Assembly (NCBI GenBank): GCA_951804985.1
Contig: OX638131.1
Coordinates: forward strand, 88,796,349 to 88,860,348
DNA: 64,000 nucleotides
Direction: 5' to 3'
Source: Dryomyza anilis
Taxonomy: Eukaryota; Arthropoda; Insecta; Diptera; Dryomyzidae
The notes beneath the pieces were generated by a model. The model was not told where the DNA came from. It did no database searches and saw nothing but the letters and a program-made list of their open reading frames with translations. Positions 60,580-64,000 of the stretch are shown piece after piece. Position numbers and translations under genes: made by a program. The first letter of the stretch is position 1. The number at the start of each line of letters is the position of its first letter.

Positions 60580-61050
60580 AGTTCCTCAATTCTTACCCGA
60601 CAATTCATCCCGAGACAATTCTCATTCTAAAAAGTATGCGAGTTTTAATTTTCTTTTAGCAAATAAAATTTTATTATAAATAAAACATCTAAAAATACGA
60701 TTATCATAGTTCTTCAAGATCAATTTAAAACGCAATTTCTTAATTTAAAAATTTTTCATATGAAATAATATCCGAAATGGTTTTCAATTTATTGTTTTTT
60801 ATTTCAAACTATTCAAAAATGATTTTGGCTAAATGAAATGTACAAGTTAATCGAGGGCAAGAATTGTCCCGGGGAAGATTATTCTGAGAGAAATTGTGTG
60901 GAGATGAATTGTACGGGGCAGAATTGTCTCAGGGAAGAATTGTACGAGGTAGAATTGTCTTGTGGAAGAATTGTCTCGGTAAAGGGTTATCAGAAAATGA
61001 ATTGTCAGGGAAAGAATTGCCTTGGAAAAGAATTGTCGTGTACAATTGCT
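60580..61050. repeat. GAATTGTC-type minisatellite, reversed polarity
   Basis: 60580-60630 has GACAATTCATCCCGAGACAA. 60850-61050 has about twelve units such as GAATTGTCCCGGGGAAG and GGCAGAATTGTCTCAGGGAA, the reverse complement of the 53.6-kb family. The frame 60838-61098 with its repeated NCxGxN residues is a translation of the array. Confidence 0.75.
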
Positions 61051-61297
61051 CCCTCTAATTCTATACAATACGATTTTTTTTTTAATTTTCAAATTTAAAC
61101 AATTTGTATTAATGTCTAATCAAAGTTAAAAAATATATTTTTGACCCCTTTTCATACACTTACTTTAAATTTTTCATATATCTTAACCTCAATTTTTATT
61201 TGGCTCAAACGTCATTATGAATTGTATATATATGACTTATATATTCTCTTTTTAATTCCGTTTTTCGATATCTCGTATCTGAAATATTCAGCATCGG

Positions 61298-61492
61298 TGC
61301 ACTTTTAGCAAATATAATTGCTAGATCTGCGTCAACTAATTAATTTGCTGCATTGACGTACAAATATTCATATTAACAAACGGAATTGCTGATTTAACGA
61401 AGAATACCAAATGTTTTCATTTCGTTGCTGGATTGATTAATGAATGCAATTACTATCGATTGCTTTATTTATGTCGATTATTTTATTCTGTG
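61298..61492. mobile_element. Half of the CACAGAAAAAAATAATCGA foldback MITE
   Basis: Shares TTTAACGAAGAATA, GTTGCTGGATTGATTAATGA and TGTCGATTATTTTATTCTGTG with the right arm of 35958-36242. The left arm is mostly missing or decayed. Confidence 0.7.
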
Positions 61493-63500
61493 TATCTGGT
61501 TTCTATTCGCCATGATCGTCGCTAAAGCCTCCCAAGTTTGCTGGGAAATATTGGAAATGATTGTGGAGAAAATAAATTTTGATAGACATGTTGACTCTCT
61601 TCGCATGATAAGCAGCAATGATTTCCTCAACATTTTCTTTCGGCTCTTTTGTTTCCTACGAAGTTCGGAACTATGGCTGCAAATGCAGTCCAAGCGTTAT
61701 TTTCCACTGGACTAATTAGTTTTCTAAACTCTATTTCTTTATTGTGGTCCATTAAAAACACCTGAAAATATTGCAAAGTTTTATGATTTTCGCTTCACTC
61801 AACTTTGAACAAAATTATTTTTAATAACTTGAACTTAGAACTTGAACAACTTAGTTGCTTAAGTTAATATAAAACATATTTATAATAACTTCAAATGTTT
61901 AGTTTTCTCCAACAATGTTTTATAACAATTTTATTTGTAATTTAGAGAAAAACAGATAATTCATTTAGTAGGTAGTACGTATTACCACATAACATATTTC
62001 AAAACTCAACTAAAGTTTGGAGCTACTTCTATTATTATTTAATTCCAAAGTTTAAAATTTATACAGCGCATACTTAATATTTCTGCTGCTATTATGCAAA
62101 TTCATACAAAGTTACACAATTGATTGTGTGGTAACCCTTAATACAAAAAGGCAGGCCCCAACAACCCCCACCAAACTATGCGAAAATCTCACCACAAACT
62201 CGAACACGAAGTTTTTTGCAAATACCTGCATTGAATAATATGGGGTATTTTACCATACTATTTTAACGCAAAAACTTTCCGAACAAATGTCACTTTGACA
62301 TTTCGCATTTATTTTTTTTTGGTTATGCAATTTTTTTTTTTTTTACTTTATAATGATTTTAGTTAGTTCAATTACCGTTAGACAAGATTACAAATTAATG
62401 AAGATACTATGGAAATTGAGGGCTGAAGTTTTTTTGTGAGTGATGGAGACTTTTGCCAAGTAATAAAAGTTTTTAATAAAGTTTTTTTTTTTGTTTTGCG
62501 GAAATCGATCTGAGGAATGACTTCTGAGTTTGATCAAAAGTCGCACAGTATCAAATACGCTGTGTGCAAAATACAGAATATTTAAATAGCGATGCGAAAT
62601 AGAGATGTGAAAGCACGTCTATGACACGACGTCTGTAGAAAATGTCAGCCTTGATTGAGTTGGGTTGATCTGAGTAAAGGACATACACACATAGAAGTGC
62701 AGGACATGTACGCAAAACACTTAGGCAAGGTCTTCAACATAGAGAAAACACATACACGGTCACACACTGACTGTCTCTCTGCATGTGTATGTGTGAAGGA
62801 TAATGAAGGATATCGTAGTTTCAACTTCCTGTATAACATGTTTTTTCTACTTTATTTTTTATTTTCAAACACTTCTGACATGTTCAGTCGTTGATTGTGA
62901 TGGTCGTCTGTAGCTCTCTGAGGCAACTGTCATTCTTTGTTTCTCTAATTAAGAGTGATGGAGAAAGGGCAACCATGAGCATCTACCTAGTACATAGTTC
63001 ATCTTTGCGTCGATATATTTTAAGAGATAAAACAGAAAACGAAAATTTTATGCATGGCATAAGCTAAGAAAAAGTAAATTTTATTCTATTCGTGGCATAT
63101 AAATAGCTTATTAAGAGCAGCTATTTTTAAAACTTAAAAGAGAAAAATATTTTTGCACTTTTTTTGTAACATTAAATATTATAAAAAAATGCAAAAAAAT
63201 CTACTTTTTTAATATTTATTTTTTATATTAAACACTAAAGTATTTAATATTTATGCAAAATTTTTTTCACTGCTAAATATGCCTTTATACTCTCATTTTC
63301 CGTACGAAGAAAAAAATGATTTGCTGAATTTTAATTAAAAATGTTTTACCACAAAGCGCGGCATCACACAAAGCATGCCACGGATGTGCTAGAGCAGCCA
63401 TTTTTACGCAGGAAACGGATGTGATAGCGTCGTACCATGCAATGTGTGTGTGTAATTCCGAGGAATTAAAGTTTAACTTTGCGATGTTGAAGCATATTAT
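61493..63500. other. Intron sequence, no gene recognised
   Basis: 61500-61720 carries an open frame on both strands (plus 61440-61715), in moderately unique DNA. The plus frame has FAMIVAKASQVCWEILEMIV, which could be a relic of a domesticated or mobile-element protein, but I recognise no domain. 62640-62960 and 63330-63440 are unique and less AT-rich. Confidence 0.35.
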
Positions 63501-63517
63501 TATTCACTTGTCTTTTT

Positions 63518-64000
63518 AAATATAGAAATAATATGATGTAGTAATAAAAAAATACTTTGCTGCAAACATAATTAGATTGCTATGAACACCGTTGTTTAGC
63601 AATATCATTTTAAAGCTTTACAAGTAGTTGTGATAAACATGCAACAATTTTAGGAATTTATATAATTTTTTTTTGAAACTTAATAAATTAATGAACTTTA
63701 TATTAAATTGAAATATAAAAATAATGGGATGCAGTAAAAAAATGCTTTGCAGCAAATATAATTAGATTTCTTAGCAATATGATATTCAAGTTGTTATGAT
63801 AAACATGTAACAATTTGAAAAATTCGTATTTTAATGAAAAAATCATAAATCATTTAATTTTATATTCAATTAAAATATAGAAATTATATGAAGCAATAAA
63901 TAATGCTTTGCAGCAAACGTAATTAGATTGCTATGAACATAGTTGATTAGGAGTAGCATATTAAAGTTTTCAAATAGATGTACTAAACATATAACAATTT
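63518..64000 (+). repeat. Tandem repeat, three units reaching the window end
   Basis: Units starting AAATATAGAAATAATATGA recur at 63518, 63711 and 63873 (spacing 193 and 162). Each has ATGCTTTGCAGCAAA..AATTAGAT and ATAAACATG(C/T)AACAATTT. The array continues past the window. Confidence 0.8.

Larger units (their letters stand above)
26271..64000 (+). other. Presumed large first intron of nrv3
   Basis: Runs from the GTAAGT donor at 26271 to the window end. No frame here resembles the beta-subunit transmembrane or extracellular domain. Most of it is AT-rich repeats, listed separately. Unique patches possibly of regulatory interest: 31470-31570, 35070-35340, 38390-38600, 43080-43920, 47690-47960, 52660-52810, 58080-58440 and 63330-63440. 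It may also hold genes I do not recognise. Confidence 0.5.

Noticed and set aside
60838..61098. Cys-rich 86-residue secreted-like peptide (repeated NCxGxN)
   Set aside because: It is the direct translation of the GAATTGTC minisatellite; the reverse strand is equally open.
1..64000. Phage, plasmid or bacterial defence-type system
   Set aside because: Spliced genes, insect protein families and eukaryotic repeats throughout; no prokaryotic operon structure.

Overview
This window looks like nuclear DNA from a higher (cyclorrhaphan) fly that is not Drosophila. It is very AT-rich, has small introns with GT/AG borders, and is packed with short non-autonomous repeats and AT-rich minisatellites. Two genes are recognised with confidence, and both match insect families. 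I see no phage, plasmid, CRISPR or bacterial-type operon. The species cannot be fixed from sequence alone; a tephritid or related fly is a reasonable guess.

Layout. From 1.1 to 2.2 kb on the minus strand lies a chemoreceptor of the insect gustatory receptor family: two exons with a 65-nt intron, and no visible last exon. From 2.2 to 8.0 kb is repeat-rich intergenic DNA with SINE pieces, a terminal-inverted-repeat element and older dispersed repeats. From 8.0 to 11.5 kb on the plus strand is a complete three-exon gene for cytosolic 10-formyltetrahydrofolate dehydrogenase (ALDH1L1, the CG8665 type) of 919 residues, with all catalytic residues present and a foldback element in intron 1. Just downstream, 11.85-13.0 kb is a tandem duplication of about 580 bp. 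Each copy carries a short open minus-strand reading frame that looks like the last coding exon of an unrecognised gene. From 13.2 to 22.6 kb come a tRNA-derived SINE, a possible minus-strand terminal exon, two of the three arrays of a 19-bp satellite, one GATATC-rich element and one foldback element.

From about 22.7 to 26.1 kb the composition changes to CAA/CAG-rich, less AT-biased DNA typical of a long insect 5' leader. It ends at 26141 in the first coding exon of a Na+/K+-ATPase beta subunit, best matched to nervana 3 (nrv3, CG8663). The exon ends in a phase-1 GTAAGT donor. No second exon is found in the remaining 37.7 kb, so 26.3-64 kb appears to be one large first intron, or that intron plus unrecognised DNA. 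It holds the third satellite array, more GATATC-rich and foldback elements, several MITE families, two SINE copies and several tandem repeats. Islands of unique, less AT-rich sequence near 35.1, 38.4, 43.4-43.9, 47.7, 52.7 and 58.1 kb could be regulatory.

The two genes act in different processes: folate one-carbon/NADPH metabolism, and the sodium pump of nerve and other cells. Their adjacency appears to preserve the Drosophila neighbourhood, as the consecutive identifiers CG8663 and CG8665 suggest. The most interesting loose ends are the duplicated terminal exon downstream of ALDH1L1, the three same-polarity 19-bp satellite arrays, and the GATATC-rich inverted-repeat element family.
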